Shown: positions 50,836 through 59,352, counted from the first letter of the stretch. The stretch is 64,000 nucleotides of DNA from Wocania_A spongiicola (GCF_023502325.1 NZ_JAMFLZ010000002.1:496001-560000), one strand, 5' to 3'. The notes: generated by a model not told the origin, from the sequence alone. Numbers and translations are program-made.

Positions 50836-51612
50836 ATGCAATTAAGCTTAACAAAACCCATCTGTTTTTTCGATTTAGAAACCACAGGAATAAACATCAC
50901 AAAAGACCGTATTGTAGAAATTTCAATACTTAAAGTATACCCTAACGGAAAAGAGGAAAGCAAAACGTGGTTGGTAAACCCTGAAATGCCAATTCCTAAA
51001 GAAGTAATAGAAATTCATGGTATTTCTGACGCTGATGTTGCTGATAAGCCAACGTTTAAAGAATTAGCCAAAGAGGTATATAATATGATAAAAGATTCTG
51101 ATTTAGGAGGTTTTAATTCTAACCGATTTGATATTCCGCTTTTAGCAGAAGAAATGTTACGTGCAGAAGTAGATTTTGATATGAAAAATAGAGTGTCTAT
51201 TGATGTACAAACTATTTTCCATAAAATGGAGCAACGTACATTAAGCGCTGCGTATAAATTTTATTGTGATAAAAATTTAGAAGGAGCTCATAGTGCAGAG
51301 GCAGATACTAATGCAACTTATGAGGTTTTAAAAGCTCAAATAGCCAAATATGATGAAGTAGAAAATAACACCAAATTTTTGGCAGAATTTAGTTCACGTA
51401 AAAAGTTTGCAGATTTTGCAGGTTTTATTACATATAATAGTGAAGGCGTAGAATGTTTTTCTTTCGGAAAACATAAAGGTAAATTGGTAACTGAGGTTTT
51501 AGAAAAAGAGCCAGGATATTTTGGATGGTTACTTAATGCCGATTTTCCTTTATACACCAAAAAGGTACTAACAGCAATAAAATTAAAAAGCTTTAATAAT
51601 AAATTGGGGTAA
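50836..51612 (+). CDS. DnaQ-like 3'-5' exonuclease with ExoX-like C-terminus
   Basis: A 258-residue protein. The DEDDh exonuclease domain (1-~175) shows FFDLETTGI (Asp, Glu), NSNRFDIPLL (Asp) and HSAEADTNAT (His, Asp). The C-terminal ~65 residues contain SFGKHKGK...PGYFGWLLNADFP...TKKVL, a module seen in ExoX-type nucleases and DUF3820 proteins. Likely DNA-repair or proofreading-type nuclease. First gene of a run with the FAH, Hpt and CinA genes, separated from the second by a repeat hairpin. Confidence 0.9.
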   Translation: MQLSLTKPICFFDLETTGINITKDRIVEISILKVYPNGKEESKTWLVNPEMPIPKEVIEIHGISDADVADKPTFKELAKEVYNMIKDSDLGGFNSNRFDIPLLAEEMLRAEVDFDMKNRVSIDVQTIFHKMEQRTLSAAYKFYCDKNLEGAHSAEADTNATYEVLKAQIAKYDEVENNTKFLAEFSSRKKFADFAGFITYNSEGVECFSFGKHKGKLVTEVLEKEPGYFGWLLNADFPLYTKKVLTAIKLKSFNNKLG

Positions 51613-51614
51613 CC

Positions 51615-51650
51615 TTGTCATTTCTGCGAAGGCAGAAATCTCATTAATAA
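51615..51650 (+). repeat. Short hairpin repeat, copy A
   Basis: TTTCTGC-GAAG-GCAGAAA is a perfect 7-bp hairpin inside TTGTCATT...ATCTCATTAATAA. It fills the gap between the exonuclease and FAH genes. Copy B at 55811 has the same layout. Confidence 0.65.
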
Positions 51651-51655
51651 AAGTT

Positions 51656-52267
51656 ATGAAGTTAATCTGCATCGGAAGAAATTACACCGAACATATTAAA
51701 GAATTAGAAAATGAAAGGCCATCAAATCCAGTTGTTTTTCTGAAACCAGACACTGCTATTCTTCTTAAAAAGCAACCTTTTTTTATTCCAGATTTTTCAA
51801 ATGATGTGCATCACGAAGTTGAAATTTTGGTTAAGATAAACAGAGTAGGGAAGTATATCGATAAAAAATTTGCACATAAATATTATAAAGAAATTGGATT
51901 AGGAATAGATTTTACAGCTCGCGATTTACAAAGCCAATTAAAAACAAAAGGATTGCCTTGGGAAAAAGCGAAAGCGTTTGATGGATCAGCAGTTATAGGT
52001 AATTGGCTCTCGACTGAGGAGATTAAAAATGTTGATGATATAAATTTTACTTTACAAAAAAATGATGTAATTATTCAGCAAGGGAATACAAGTCATATGC
52101 TATGGAAAATTGATGAATTAATAGAATATGTCTCAAAATATTTTACTTTAAAGATTGGAGATATTATATTTACAGGCACGCCAGCAGGAGTTGGCAAAGT
52201 TATTGCAAATGATAGATTAAAAGGGTTTATAGAAGACAAAGAAATGTTTTCAATAATAGTAAAATAA
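51656..52267 (+). CDS. Fumarylacetoacetate hydrolase family protein
   Basis: A 203-residue FAH-fold hydrolase/isomerase. Family elements: ICIGRNYTEHIKEL at the start, PVVFLKPDTA, the metal ligands in HHEVEILVKI (Glu-x-Glu) and GIDFTARDLQ (Asp), and the C-terminal LKIGDIIFTGTPAGVG. Relatives act on 2-keto acids (acylpyruvate hydrolysis, oxaloacetate decarboxylation). The Hpt gene starts right at its stop. Confidence 0.9.
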   Translation: MKLICIGRNYTEHIKELENERPSNPVVFLKPDTAILLKKQPFFIPDFSNDVHHEVEILVKINRVGKYIDKKFAHKYYKEIGLGIDFTARDLQSQLKTKGLPWEKAKAFDGSAVIGNWLSTEEIKNVDDINFTLQKNDVIIQQGNTSHMLWKIDELIEYVSKYFTLKIGDIIFTGTPAGVGKVIANDRLKGFIEDKEMFSIIVK

Positions 52268-52609
52268 ATGGAACAACATTACAAATTATTTAGAGTGCGA
52301 GAATTAGCTGATAACGACGAAGACTTTGTTACAACATTGGCAGAAACTTTTATAGAAGAAGTTTCGGTTGATGCAGACCGACTAAAAAAGGCAGTAGCAG
52401 AAAAGGACTATCAAGAAGCATATCAAGCGGCACATAAAATGAAACCTACAGTAGATTTGTTTGAGTTAGGAGTGTTAGATGTCTTAATTGAAGTTCAAGA
52501 TTGGGGAAAATTCACTAAAACAGAATTAGACATCAAACCTCAATTAGATATTGTTATAACTGCAGTTGATAATGCCCTAGCTGAAATTAAGTCTGATTTT
52601 AATTTATAA
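52268..52609 (+). CDS. Hpt (histidine phosphotransfer) domain protein
   Basis: A 113-residue four-helix Hpt domain. The phospho-acceptor is probably His56 in AAHKMKPTVDLFELG, which follows the HxxKxxxxxxG pattern. No kinase or response regulator gene is nearby. It is squeezed between the FAH gene (ATG abuts the stop) and cinA (ATG overlaps its stop by one base), so all three are translated together. Confidence 0.8.
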   Translation: MEQHYKLFRVRELADNDEDFVTTLAETFIEEVSVDADRLKKAVAEKDYQEAYQAAHKMKPTVDLFELGVLDVLIEVQDWGKFTKTELDIKPQLDIVITAVDNALAEIKSDFNL

Positions 52610-53862
52610 TGCTAGCTGAAATAATTACCATTGGTGATGAATTACTTATTGGACAAGTAACAGATACCAATTCCGTATTTATAGCCAAAGCACTTAACAA
52701 AATTGGCGTTTCAGTTTATCAAATCACTTCCATCCAAGATGATAAAAAACACATTCTAAAAGCTTTAAAAGAAGCTCAAGAAAACGCAGATATTATTATT
52801 TTAACAGGTGGTTTAGGCCCAACAAAAGATGATATTACTAAAAAAACTATTGCTGAATATTTTGGTGATACCCTAGTGCGTGATGCTTCAGTTTTAAAAA
52901 ATATTGAGCATTTATGGGAACAATATATTAAACAACCGCTTGCTCAAGTAAATAAAGACCAAGCATTGGTGCCATCAAAATGTATGGTGTTGATGAATAA
53001 ATTAGGTAGTGCTCCTGGGATGTGGATTGAAAAGAACAATAAAGTTTTTGTTTCGCTTCCTGGTGTGCCTTTTGAAATGAAAGCGCTAATTGAGAACGAG
53101 GTTATTCCAAAATTAAAAGACACATTTAATTGCCCATTTATATTACATAAAACATTATTAGTTTATGGTGTTGGTGAAAGTTCGCTTGCAGCAAGAATTG
53201 AATCTTGGGAAGATGCATTACCTAATTATATTAAACTAGCTTATTTACCAAATTTAGGAAAAGTAAGATTGCGATTATCAGCAAAAGGATTTGATAAAGA
53301 CATTATTGAAAACGAAGTAGACCAGCAAATTGAAAAGTTATTGCCTTTAATTAAAGATGAATTTTTTGGTTTTGAAGATGACGATGATTCTATTGAGGTG
53401 GTTATTGGTAAACAATTAGTAAAATTAAAGCAAACATTAGCAGTAGCTGAAAGTTGCACCGGAGGTAAAATTGCACAACAAATTACATCAAATGCGGGAT
53501 CATCAGCATATTTTAAAGGCGGATTAGTGACTTATGCTACACAATCAAAAACAGATGTTTTGGGCGTTTCAAAAGGCATTATTGATACTCATTCTGTTGT
53601 AAGTGCCCAAGTGGCAGAGTCTATGGCAAAAAATGCATTGCAGTTATTTAATACAGATTATGCTATTGCAACTACAGGAAATGCTGGTCCTGAAAAAGGA
53701 GATTCTGATGCCGAAGTAGGAACAGTTTTTATCGCCATAGCAACAAAAACAGATGTTTTTTCAGAAGTATTTAATATGGGAAACCATCGTGTAAAAGTTG
53801 TAAATAAGGCAGTAAATAAAGCATTCGAAATGCTTCAAAAAGAAATTTTAAAAAATAGATAA
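52609..53862 (+). CDS. cinA: CinA family nicotinamide-nucleotide amidohydrolase / damage-inducible protein
   Basis: A 417-residue two-domain protein: N-terminal MoCF-like COG1058 domain (1-~170, EIITIGDELLIGQVTDTNS, TGGLGPTKDD) and C-terminal PncC amidohydrolase (~258-415, AVAESCTGGKIAQQITS, TTGNAGP). The pair makes an NMN-recycling and possibly ADP-ribose-pyrophosphatase enzyme. Its ATG overlaps the Hpt stop (TAATG). Confidence 0.95.
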   Translation: MLAEIITIGDELLIGQVTDTNSVFIAKALNKIGVSVYQITSIQDDKKHILKALKEAQENADIIILTGGLGPTKDDITKKTIAEYFGDTLVRDASVLKNIEHLWEQYIKQPLAQVNKDQALVPSKCMVLMNKLGSAPGMWIEKNNKVFVSLPGVPFEMKALIENEVIPKLKDTFNCPFILHKTLLVYGVGESSLAARIESWEDALPNYIKLAYLPNLGKVRLRLSAKGFDKDIIENEVDQQIEKLLPLIKDEFFGFEDDDDSIEVVIGKQLVKLKQTLAVAESCTGGKIAQQITSNAGSSAYFKGGLVTYATQSKTDVLGVSKGIIDTHSVVSAQVAESMAKNALQLFNTDYAIATTGNAGPEKGDSDAEVGTVFIAIATKTDVFSEVFNMGNHRVKVVNKAVNKAFEMLQKEILKNR

Positions 53863-53870
53863 AAATTAGG

Positions 53871-53900
53871 TTGTCATAATATAAAGAATTTGTATATTTG
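53871..53900 (+). promoter_or_regulatory. Strong promoter of rpmB-rpmG-DUF4295
   Basis: TTG at 53871-53873, 19-bp spacer, TATATTTG at 53893-53900: a textbook Bacteroidota promoter, 42 bp before the rpmB ATG and just after the cinA stop. Confidence 0.8.
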
Positions 53901-53941
53901 CACCTCGATTTTAAGCAACAAAAAATTTAAAGTTATAAATA

Positions 53942-54178
53942 ATGTCAAGAGTTTGTGAACTTACAGGAAAGAAGGCAATGGTTGGAAACAACGTGTCTCA
54001 TGCAATGAACAAAACTAAACGCAAGTTTAACGCGAATTTAGTAAAGAAACGTTTTTACATTCCAGAAGATGAAAGCTGGGTAACTTTAAAAGTTTCTACA
54101 TCTGCTTTAAAAACTATTAATAAAATTGGTATTTCTGCAGCAATTAAAGAAGCAAAATCTAAAGGATTTTATAAATAA
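53942..54178 (+). CDS. rpmB: Large-subunit ribosomal protein bL28
   Basis: A 78-residue basic protein with CELTGKKAMVGNNVSHAMNKTKRKFNANL at the start, the standard bL28 signature, and the ALKTINKIGI end. First gene of the rpmB-rpmG-DUF4295 operon with its own strong promoter. Confidence 0.97.
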   Translation: MSRVCELTGKKAMVGNNVSHAMNKTKRKFNANLVKKRFYIPEDESWVTLKVSTSALKTINKIGISAAIKEAKSKGFYK

Positions 54179-54204
54179 TAGCTGTATTTAATAAGTAAAA
54201 AGAC

Positions 54205-54387
54205 ATGGCAAAGAAAGGCAATAGAATACAAGTAATATTAGAATGTACAGAGCACAAAGAGTCTGGACAACCAGGAACTTCTCGTTATATTACTACAAAA
54301 AATAAAAAGAATACGCCAGATAGAATGGAGATTAAAAAATTCAATCCCATCCTTAAACGTATGACAGTTCATAAAGAAATTAAATAA
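54205..54387 (+). CDS. rpmG: Large-subunit ribosomal protein bL33
   Basis: A 60-residue protein with RIQVILECTEHKESG and RYITTKNKKNTPDRMEIKKFNP, the bL33 signature. It keeps only one Cys, so it is the zinc-free form. 26 bp after rpmB. Confidence 0.96.
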   Translation: MAKKGNRIQVILECTEHKESGQPGTSRYITTKNKKNTPDRMEIKKFNPILKRMTVHKEIK

Positions 54388-54432
54388 TTAGAAATTTTAA
54401 GAAAGCAAAATTTCAAATAACGCATATAGGTC

Positions 54433-54585
54433 ATGGCAAAAAAAGCAGTAGCATCGTTACAAACAGGATCAAAAAGATTAACAAAAGCTATAAAAATGGT
54501 GAAGTCACCTAAAACAGGAGCTTACATGTTTGTTGAATCAATTATGAGTCCAGATTTAGTAAACGACTTTTTAAACAAAAAGTAA
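54433..54585 (+). CDS. DUF4295 protein, ribosome-linked (possibly bL38)
   Basis: A 50-residue basic protein (MAKKAVASLQTGSKR..., ending DFLNKK) 45 bp after rpmG. DUF4295 proteins occur in Bacteroidota at just this place. From memory, a Bacteroidota-specific large-subunit protein named bL38 was found in the Flavobacterium ribosome and may be this family; I cannot confirm it here. Ends at a terminator. Confidence 0.88.
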   Translation: MAKKAVASLQTGSKRLTKAIKMVKSPKTGAYMFVESIMSPDLVNDFLNKK

Positions 54586-54608
54586 AACTAATAATACAAA
54601 ATATTATA

Positions 54609-54638
54609 AACTGCTTTCCTTACGGAAGCAGTTTTTTT
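54609..54638 (+). terminator. Terminator of rpmB operon
   Basis: ACTGCTTTCC and GGAAGCAGT (one bulged T) with a 4-nt loop and seven T, 24 bp after the DUF4295 stop. Confidence 0.8.
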
Positions 54639-54715
54639 GTGCTTATATTTTAGTAAATTTACTGCCATAATTACAGTAAAAAATTGTGGTGCGAAAATTG
54701 ACATAAATAATTTGA

Positions 54716-54790
54716 GCGTTACCACGAGGGTCGGGCTTTCAGCAGTCGCTCTCTGCAAGGAGCTTCAACAAGTGCTTCAATCCCTAACGC
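54716..54790 (+). repeat. Palindromic intergenic repeat, copy 2
   Basis: A 75-bp copy of the element at 32026-32113: GCGTTACC, GGGTCGGGCTTT, GCAGTCGCT, a different tip (CTCTGCAAGGAG), GAGCTTCAACAA, and CCCTAACGC. It lies between the rpmB operon terminator and ftsY. Confidence 0.75.
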
Positions 54791-54834
54791 AAAAGGAAGA
54801 TTAAGCTTCAAAATAAATAAATAAAAATTTTTTA

Positions 54835-55809
54835 ATGAGTTTTTTTAAAAAAATATTTTCATCAGAAAAAAAAGAAACACTAGACAAAGGTTTAGAAAAA
54901 TCTAAATCTAGCTTTTTAGGTAAACTGAGCAAAGCAGTAGCTGGAAAATCAAAAGTAGATGATGAAGTTTTAGATAATTTAGAGGAAGTTTTAGTTTCTT
55001 CTGACGTTGGTGTAAATACAACACTAAAAGTTATTGACCGTATTGAGGAGCGCGTATCTAAAGATAAGTATTTGGGCACTGACGAGCTCAACAAAATTCT
55101 TCGTGAAGAGATTGCTGGTTTATTAAGCGAAACAAACTCTGGTGAAGAGACTGATTATACTATTCCTAATTTACCAAAACAAGAAAATGGATCGAAAACC
55201 CCATATGTATTAATGGTGGTTGGTGTAAATGGCGTTGGAAAAACAACAACAATAGGAAAGTTAGCTTATCAATTTAAAAAACAAGGCTTAAAAGTGGTTT
55301 TAGGGGCCGCTGATACATTTAGAGCTGCAGCTATAGACCAATTACAAGTATGGGCAGATCGTGTAGATGTACCAATGGTACGTCAAGACATGGGTAGCGA
55401 TCCAGCTTCAGTAGCTTTTGATGCTTTAGAATCTGGAGTTAATCAAGATGCCGATGTTATTATTATAGATACAGCAGGAAGACTTCATAATAAAGTGAAT
55501 CTAATGAACGAGCTTACCAAAGTTAAGCGTGTTATGCAAAAAGTTGTTGGAGATGCTCCACATGACGTACTTTTAGTATTAGATGGCTCAACAGGGCAAA
55601 ATGCATTTGAACAGGCTAAACAGTTTACTGCAGCAACAGAGGTTACTTCATTAGCTGTTACAAAACTAGACGGAACAGCAAAAGGTGGTGTTGTAATTGG
55701 TATTTCAGATCAATTTCAAATACCTGTAAAATACATTGGCGTTGGAGAAGGTATAGAAGATTTACAAGTATTTAATAAATATGAGTTTGTAGATTCGTTT
55801 TTTAAATAA
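54835..55809 (+). CDS. ftsY: Signal recognition particle receptor FtsY
   Basis: A 324-residue SRP GTPase that docks SRP-ribosome complexes at the membrane. Short Lys/Glu-rich A region (1-~40), helical N domain (~45-110), G domain with G1 GVNGVGKTTTIGKL, G2 region DTFRAAAIDQL, G3 IIDTAGR and G4 TKLDGTAKGG. The A domain is short, as in other Bacteroidota. Confidence 0.97.
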   Translation: MSFFKKIFSSEKKETLDKGLEKSKSSFLGKLSKAVAGKSKVDDEVLDNLEEVLVSSDVGVNTTLKVIDRIEERVSKDKYLGTDELNKILREEIAGLLSETNSGEETDYTIPNLPKQENGSKTPYVLMVVGVNGVGKTTTIGKLAYQFKKQGLKVVLGAADTFRAAAIDQLQVWADRVDVPMVRQDMGSDPASVAFDALESGVNQDADVIIIDTAGRLHNKVNLMNELTKVKRVMQKVVGDAPHDVLLVLDGSTGQNAFEQAKQFTAATEVTSLAVTKLDGTAKGGVVIGISDQFQIPVKYIGVGEGIEDLQVFNKYEFVDSFFK

Positions 55810-55810
55810 C

Positions 55811-55842
55811 AAATTCCTGCGAAGACAGGAATCTTATAAATA
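55811..55842 (+). repeat. Short hairpin repeat, copy B
   Basis: ATTCCTG-CGAAGA-CAGGAAT followed by CTTATAAAT; same layout as 51615-51650 and likewise filling the gap between two same-strand genes. Confidence 0.6.
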
Positions 55843-55848
55843 GAAGTA

Positions 55849-56277
55849 ATGAGCTATAGCATCTATCATAACCTTCTAATAAAAGCTTCACAGAAAGCAG
55901 TGTTTGATGCCGTGTCTCAACCAAAGCATCTTGATAATTGGTGGACTTTAAAATCTTCAGGGAAACCAGAATTAAATACAGAGTATAATTTGAATTTTAC
56001 CGATGATTATAACTGGTTTTGTAAAGTATCAAAAATAGAAAACAACCAATCATTTTACTTGAAAATGACAAAATCTGATGAGGATTGGAAACCAACCTCT
56101 TTTGGGTTCGATTTAGAAACTAAAAATGATGAAACATTAGTTAAATTTAGCCATATAAATTGGCAAGAAGATAATCATCATTTTAAACACTCTTCATTTT
56201 GTTGGGCAATGCTTTTAAATGGGTTGAAAAATTATTTAGAAAAAGGAATAATCATTCCTTTTGAAGAAAGAAACTAA
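55849..56277 (+). CDS. SRPBCC / AHSA1-like protein
   Basis: A 142-residue START-like fold protein. It begins YHNLLIKASQKAVFDAVSQPKHLDNWW, the usual opening of the Aha1-like/SRPBCC group, and ends with the long helix HSSFCWAMLLNGLKNYLEKG. Probably binds a lipid-like ligand; no partner indicated. Follows ftsY by 39 bp. Confidence 0.87.
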   Translation: MSYSIYHNLLIKASQKAVFDAVSQPKHLDNWWTLKSSGKPELNTEYNLNFTDDYNWFCKVSKIENNQSFYLKMTKSDEDWKPTSFGFDLETKNDETLVKFSHINWQEDNHHFKHSSFCWAMLLNGLKNYLEKGIIIPFEERN

Positions 56278-56318
56278 GCCATTAAATTAATTATGTATTT
56301 TTATTCAAAATACTAATT

Positions 56319-57956
56319 ATGAGGTTTTCTATTTTTTTTCTATTGCCCTTTTTTATTCTTTCTTGTAAAAACCAAAATTCAAAAGATTCTACTACAGAAA
56401 CAGTAGTTGTGGAAGACACTATATCTATAAAAGACTTTAGAGAGTTAAAAGTCTTAGACTCTAAGTATATTGATAATAGTGAACTTTGGAATACTTTTAA
56501 TAAAGCCTTGGAAAATTTTACTGATGAAAGTTATAATGCATTAAAGCCTTTAATATTAGAAACGAATATTCCAACACTTCAAAAGCATATCTCTAACGGT
56601 AGGCTAACTTATGAGTTATTGACTAAATTCTATTTATATCGTATTAGAAAATTTGATAGAGAAAATGATTTGTCCCTTAATTCAGTTATTTCATTAAATC
56701 CTAATGTAATTAAAGAAGCAATAAAAGCAGATAATACAGATTTTGAGGTTGAACCACATCCCATTTATGGAATGCCAATTCTGTTAAAAGATAATATTAA
56801 TATTTCCGGTATGATAACTACTGCGGGGGCTGTTGCATTACAAAAAAATATAACTGAAGATGCTTTTGTTGTGAAGCAATTAAAAAATCAAGGAGCCATA
56901 ATTTTAGGAAAAGCTAACCTTAGCGAATGGGCCTATTTCTTTTGCGGAGATTGTCCAAGTGGTTATAGTGCTATTGGAGGTCAAACTCTTAATCCATACG
57001 GACGAAGAACAATTGATACAGGCGGTTCAAGTTCTGGTAGTGGTGTTGCTGTGGCTGCTAATTTTTGTGTTGGTGCAGTTGGTAGTGAAACATCAGGTTC
57101 TATTTTGTCTCCTTCAAGCCAGAATTCTGTAGTAGGTTTAAAACCAACAATTGGTTTGCTAAGTAGAAGTGGTATTGTGCCAATTTCATCTACTTTAGAT
57201 ACCTCTGGTCCAATGACCAAAAATGTAACTGATAATGCCATTTTATTAGATGCTATGTTTGGTTTTGATAAAAAAGATTCAAAATCAATTAATGCAAAAT
57301 GGGGAAATGGTTATTATTATGACAACATGCCATATGATGATTCTTTGATTGGAAAGCGATTTGGTGTATTTAAAAGACTATTAGAAGATTCATTATATGT
57401 TCAAGCTATTTCTGATTTAAAAACTAAAGGCGCTATAATTGTTGAGGTTGAAGAAGAAAAAGTTGACCTACCCGATTTTTTAAGGTTACTAAACTTAGAT
57501 ATGAAAAAGGACTTACCTATATATCTTTCAAGTTATGGTAGTAATGAAGTTATGGTGAAATCTGTTAAAGACGTTATTGACTTCAACAAAAAAGATTCTG
57601 CAAATATTATGCCTTATGGTCAAAAGCTATTTGAAGGTATTGTAGCAGATAATGCAACGAATACAGAGTTTCAAAATATAAAGAATACACTAAAAACAAA
57701 CGGAAGAAGTTTTTTTGATAATCCAATAAACAAGCATAGTCTGGATGGATTCTTATCTATAAATAATTATCATGCAGAGTTTGCTGCTGTGGCTGAATAT
57801 CCTGCTATAACTGTACCTATGGGTTATACTGAAAAAGGTGCTCCAAAGGGTTTAACGTTTATAAGTAAACCCTTATTTGAAAAAAACTTATTGTATTGGG
57901 CTTATATTTACGAGCAAGTTTCTAAAAGACGAAAAATGCCTAAAAATTATAACTAG
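56319..57956 (+). CDS. Amidase signature family lipoprotein
   Basis: A 545-residue amidase with a lipoprotein signal (FILSC, Cys16), so it faces the periplasm or outside, unlike the cytoplasmic GatA relatives. The Ser-cisSer-Lys triad can be seen: Lys in MPILLKDNI, cis-Ser in DTGGSSSGSGVAVA and nucleophile Ser in GSETSGSILSPSS. The C-terminal AEYPAITVPMGYT is typical. Substrate unknown (an amide of a peptide or small molecule). Single gene. Confidence 0.92.
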   Translation: MRFSIFFLLPFFILSCKNQNSKDSTTETVVVEDTISIKDFRELKVLDSKYIDNSELWNTFNKALENFTDESYNALKPLILETNIPTLQKHISNGRLTYELLTKFYLYRIRKFDRENDLSLNSVISLNPNVIKEAIKADNTDFEVEPHPIYGMPILLKDNINISGMITTAGAVALQKNITEDAFVVKQLKNQGAIILGKANLSEWAYFFCGDCPSGYSAIGGQTLNPYGRRTIDTGGSSSGSGVAVAANFCVGAVGSETSGSILSPSSQNSVVGLKPTIGLLSRSGIVPISSTLDTSGPMTKNVTDNAILLDAMFGFDKKDSKSINAKWGNGYYYDNMPYDDSLIGKRFGVFKRLLEDSLYVQAISDLKTKGAIIVEVEEEKVDLPDFLRLLNLDMKKDLPIYLSSYGSNEVMVKSVKDVIDFNKKDSANIMPYGQKLFEGIVADNATNTEFQNIKNTLKTNGRSFFDNPINKHSLDGFLSINNYHAEFAAVAEYPAITVPMGYTEKGAPKGLTFISKPLFEKNLLYWAYIYEQVSKRRKMPKNYN

Positions 57957-58038
57957 TTAATTAGTTTCTTTTTCAAGACTCGACGATAAAAGTTAAATTT
58001 AACTTAGTTAAAGCGATATTATCGATTTTTTATAATAA

Positions 58039-58090
58039 GGTTCGAATACGCGAATCAGAACGGATAAATGATTTTAAAATAGAATATTTG
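58039..58090 (+). promoter_or_regulatory. Operator-like motif and near-consensus -7 box before AraC gene
   Basis: GGTTCGAATACGCGAATCAG (58039-58057) shares GTTCGAATnCGCG and a following CAG with 59301-59321. A TAnnTTTG-like AATATTTG lies 25 bp further on (58083-58090). Suggests autoregulation of the AraC-type regulator. Confidence 0.5.
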
Positions 58091-58180
58091 TTAATGTATA
58101 CATAAAAGCGTAAAGCTGAATAAAAATTAATTAATAATTAAAGTAACTTAGCTTCTGCGGCTTTCAAAAGACAGTTGAAA

Positions 58181-59251
58181 ATGTACTCTTTAACGAATAT
58201 AGTACAAGTAATAATTATTTTTCAAGGTAGTTTGCTGGCTCTGTTTATATTAGCTTATAATAAACCAAAATCCAGAAACGACTTCTTTCTTGCGCTATTA
58301 ATAGGAGCATTAGTGCTTCAGATTACTGGAATTTTCTTAGTGAATCGTAACATTCAGACAAATTTTTTCAATAAGATTAATAGTGTTTATTTATTCCTTT
58401 ATGGTCCTTTACTATATCTCTATAGTAAAGATATTACCTTTTCAGATTTTAAATTTAAACTTAAAGATGCTGTTCACTTTCTTCCATTTATTTTAATACT
58501 TACTACTTCTGCTTTTTTAGAAGAAAGAATTCCGCAAGTCATTCTGTATATGGCTTACGCAATGCATATTCTCAGTTATATTTTGGCTTGCTTTTGGCAA
58601 TTAAAAATGTATAGAAAGGTATTAATGGACAATTATTCAAAACTGGAAAGCTTGAATGTAAAATGGCTTAAGTGGACTTTAATATTATTCTCTTTAATTG
58701 TAATAGTAGATGGTATTCAAATTGGTTCGATTTTAGTATTTCAAAAATTATTAAGATTAGAAATAATCGTTTTTATATTAATATTAGCAGTTATCAATTT
58801 GTTATATTTTAGTGGATTTAACCAACCTAAGGTTAAAAGATTTAATACTGAAGAGCTAGAACTTTCAATTTCAATAAAATCAAGAAAACGGCGCAACACT
58901 TCGCTTATAGAAAATAAAACCTTAATTAATCGTTTAGAAAAATATCTTGCCGAGACAGAATCATATAAAAATCCTAATATAACAATAGGTTCGCTATCAG
59001 AAGAAATTGATATTCCAAAACGAACTCTCTCTGAATTAATAAATGACCACTACGATAAAAATTTTGTTGATTTTATTAATACATACCGAATTAAAGAAGC
59101 AAAAGTAATGCTAATGAATATGGTTGACCCAAATTTAACCATATTAGAAGTGATGTATGAGGTTGGTTTTAATTCAAAATCTTCTTTTAATTCAACTTTT
59201 AAGAAAAAAACAAATCTTACTCCTTCAGAGTTTAAATCTAAATACAAATAG
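58181..59251 (+). CDS. Membrane-bound AraC-family transcriptional regulator
   Basis: A 356-residue regulator from ATG 58181 (the frame opens two codons earlier with TTG). About seven membrane helices occupy residues 1-210; a basic linker (KSRKRRN) leads to an AraC DNA-binding domain (~245-355) with two helix-turn-helices: ITIGSLSEEIDIPKRTLSELIN and TILEVMYEVGFNSKSSFNSTFKKKTNLTPSEF. It should sense a membrane or periplasmic signal. A palindrome-like motif occurs before this gene and the next one. Confidence 0.9.
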   Translation: MYSLTNIVQVIIIFQGSLLALFILAYNKPKSRNDFFLALLIGALVLQITGIFLVNRNIQTNFFNKINSVYLFLYGPLLYLYSKDITFSDFKFKLKDAVHFLPFILILTTSAFLEERIPQVILYMAYAMHILSYILACFWQLKMYRKVLMDNYSKLESLNVKWLKWTLILFSLIVIVDGIQIGSILVFQKLLRLEIIVFILILAVINLLYFSGFNQPKVKRFNTEELELSISIKSRKRRNTSLIENKTLINRLEKYLAETESYKNPNITIGSLSEEIDIPKRTLSELINDHYDKNFVDFINTYRIKEAKVMLMNMVDPNLTILEVMYEVGFNSKSSFNSTFKKKTNLTPSEFKSKYK

Positions 59252-59300
59252 TATTAATTCATGCTTGTATAAATCGGAACTAATTTTTAATTATAAAATA

Positions 59301-59352
59301 AGTTCGAATTCGCGTTTTCAGTCGATTGTAGTTTAATGCTTGGATATATTTG
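59301..59352 (+). promoter_or_regulatory. Operator-like motif and promoter of TlpA-family gene
   Basis: AGTTCGAATTCGCGTTTTCAG (59301-59321, written in part) repeats the motif before the AraC gene. TATATTTG at 59345-59352 is the -7 box, 23 bp on, and TTG at 59326 a possible -33. Position suits an activator or repressor site; start codon is 19 bp further. Confidence 0.55.
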
